Assembly: GCF_029227915.1 (NCBI RefSeq)
Contig: NC_079883.1
Location: 19,594,001-19,658,000 of the forward strand
Origin: Hydractinia symbiolongicarpus
Taxonomy: Eukaryota; Cnidaria; Hydrozoa; Anthoathecata; Hydractiniidae
Length of the DNA stretch: 64,000 nt
Direction: 5' to 3'
The translations under genes were made by a program, and so were the position numbers. This document shows, one piece after another, positions 63,814 through 64,000 of the stretch. The notes under the pieces are model-generated. The model worked only from the letters and a program-made list of their open reading frames with translations. It ran no database searches and was not told where the DNA came from. Every line of letters starts with the position of its first letter. The stretch's first letter is position 1.

Positions 63814-64000
63814 TTAGCTAGGAAACCCAGCATAATTTTTCTTACCACCAGAAATCGGAATAATTAACTCTTTCTATACCGCCCCAGCTAAAATCAGTCC
63901 TGTGGGACTGATGACTTCAAAATCGAATTGTGAAACAACCACTGGTCGTCTCGCAGGCTATAAAAGCTCAAAATACGGCTTTTGAATCAGCCAATCAGAT

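Overview
The window is eukaryotic, AT-rich animal DNA, most likely from a cnidarian (probably a hydrozoan; this is inferred from gene and repeat families, not proven). Intact host coding sequence is scarce. The one clear host gene is a two-exon alpha-1,3-fucosyltransferase on the minus strand (29,050-31,306). Nearly everything else recognisable is mobile DNA.

Layout. 1-640: fragment of an OB-fold (RPA-like) gene. 1,638-6,077 (minus): decayed Helitron of the Helentron type, with HUH Rep, Pif1-like helicase and an endonuclease-like tail; a 5'-truncated LINE lies beside it at about 6,125-7,175. 9,220-21,521: Polinton/Maverick (adintovirus-like) element A, the most complete copy: small membrane and zinc proteins, a possible ssDNA-binding-like protein, capsid-associated proteins, major capsid C-terminus, DDE integrase, BRO/MSV199-type protein, A32-type packaging ATPase, zinc-ribbon proteins, small membrane proteins and protein-primed DNA polymerase B. 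21,522-21,869: a 348-bp duplicate of part of that polymerase gene. 21,871-27,325: Polinton B in the same orientation, cut off inside its integrase. 29,050-31,306: the fucosyltransferase gene. 31.3-40.8 kb: noncoding DNA with MITEs and tandem repeats. 40,855-46,930: Polinton C, inverted relative to A and B, with a different order around the capsid gene and a 287-bp ATC microsatellite inside it. 47-51 kb: noncoding. 51,426-53,750: Gypsy-class LTR remnant. 54-64 kb: satellites, MITEs, one unrecognised ORF pair and an isolated SAP-like remnant.

The three Polintons together show a canonical order, written in A/B orientation: SAP/DUF4116-like protein, small membrane protein, small zinc protein, protein X, small SAP protein, then (reverse) hydrophobic-helix protein and jelly-roll-like minor capsid candidate, then (forward) a membrane-anchored capsid-associated protein, (reverse) coiled-coil membrane protein, (forward) major capsid protein, GA-type protein and integrase, (reverse) BRO-type, ATPase, zinc and membrane proteins and polymerase. 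These are old, broken copies with stops, frameshifts and deletions. Even so, regulatory-looking structure recurs at matching places in independent copies: a TAAATG motif containing the start codon at eleven genes; a palindromic start region of about 20 bp shared by two divergent capsid-type genes; hairpins overlapping the integrase start; and hairpins between convergent gene ends. These are the most interesting signals in the window. A second theme is a set of short-loop perfect inverted repeats. Two of them sit inside recognisable coding domains, where they look like template-switch insertions.
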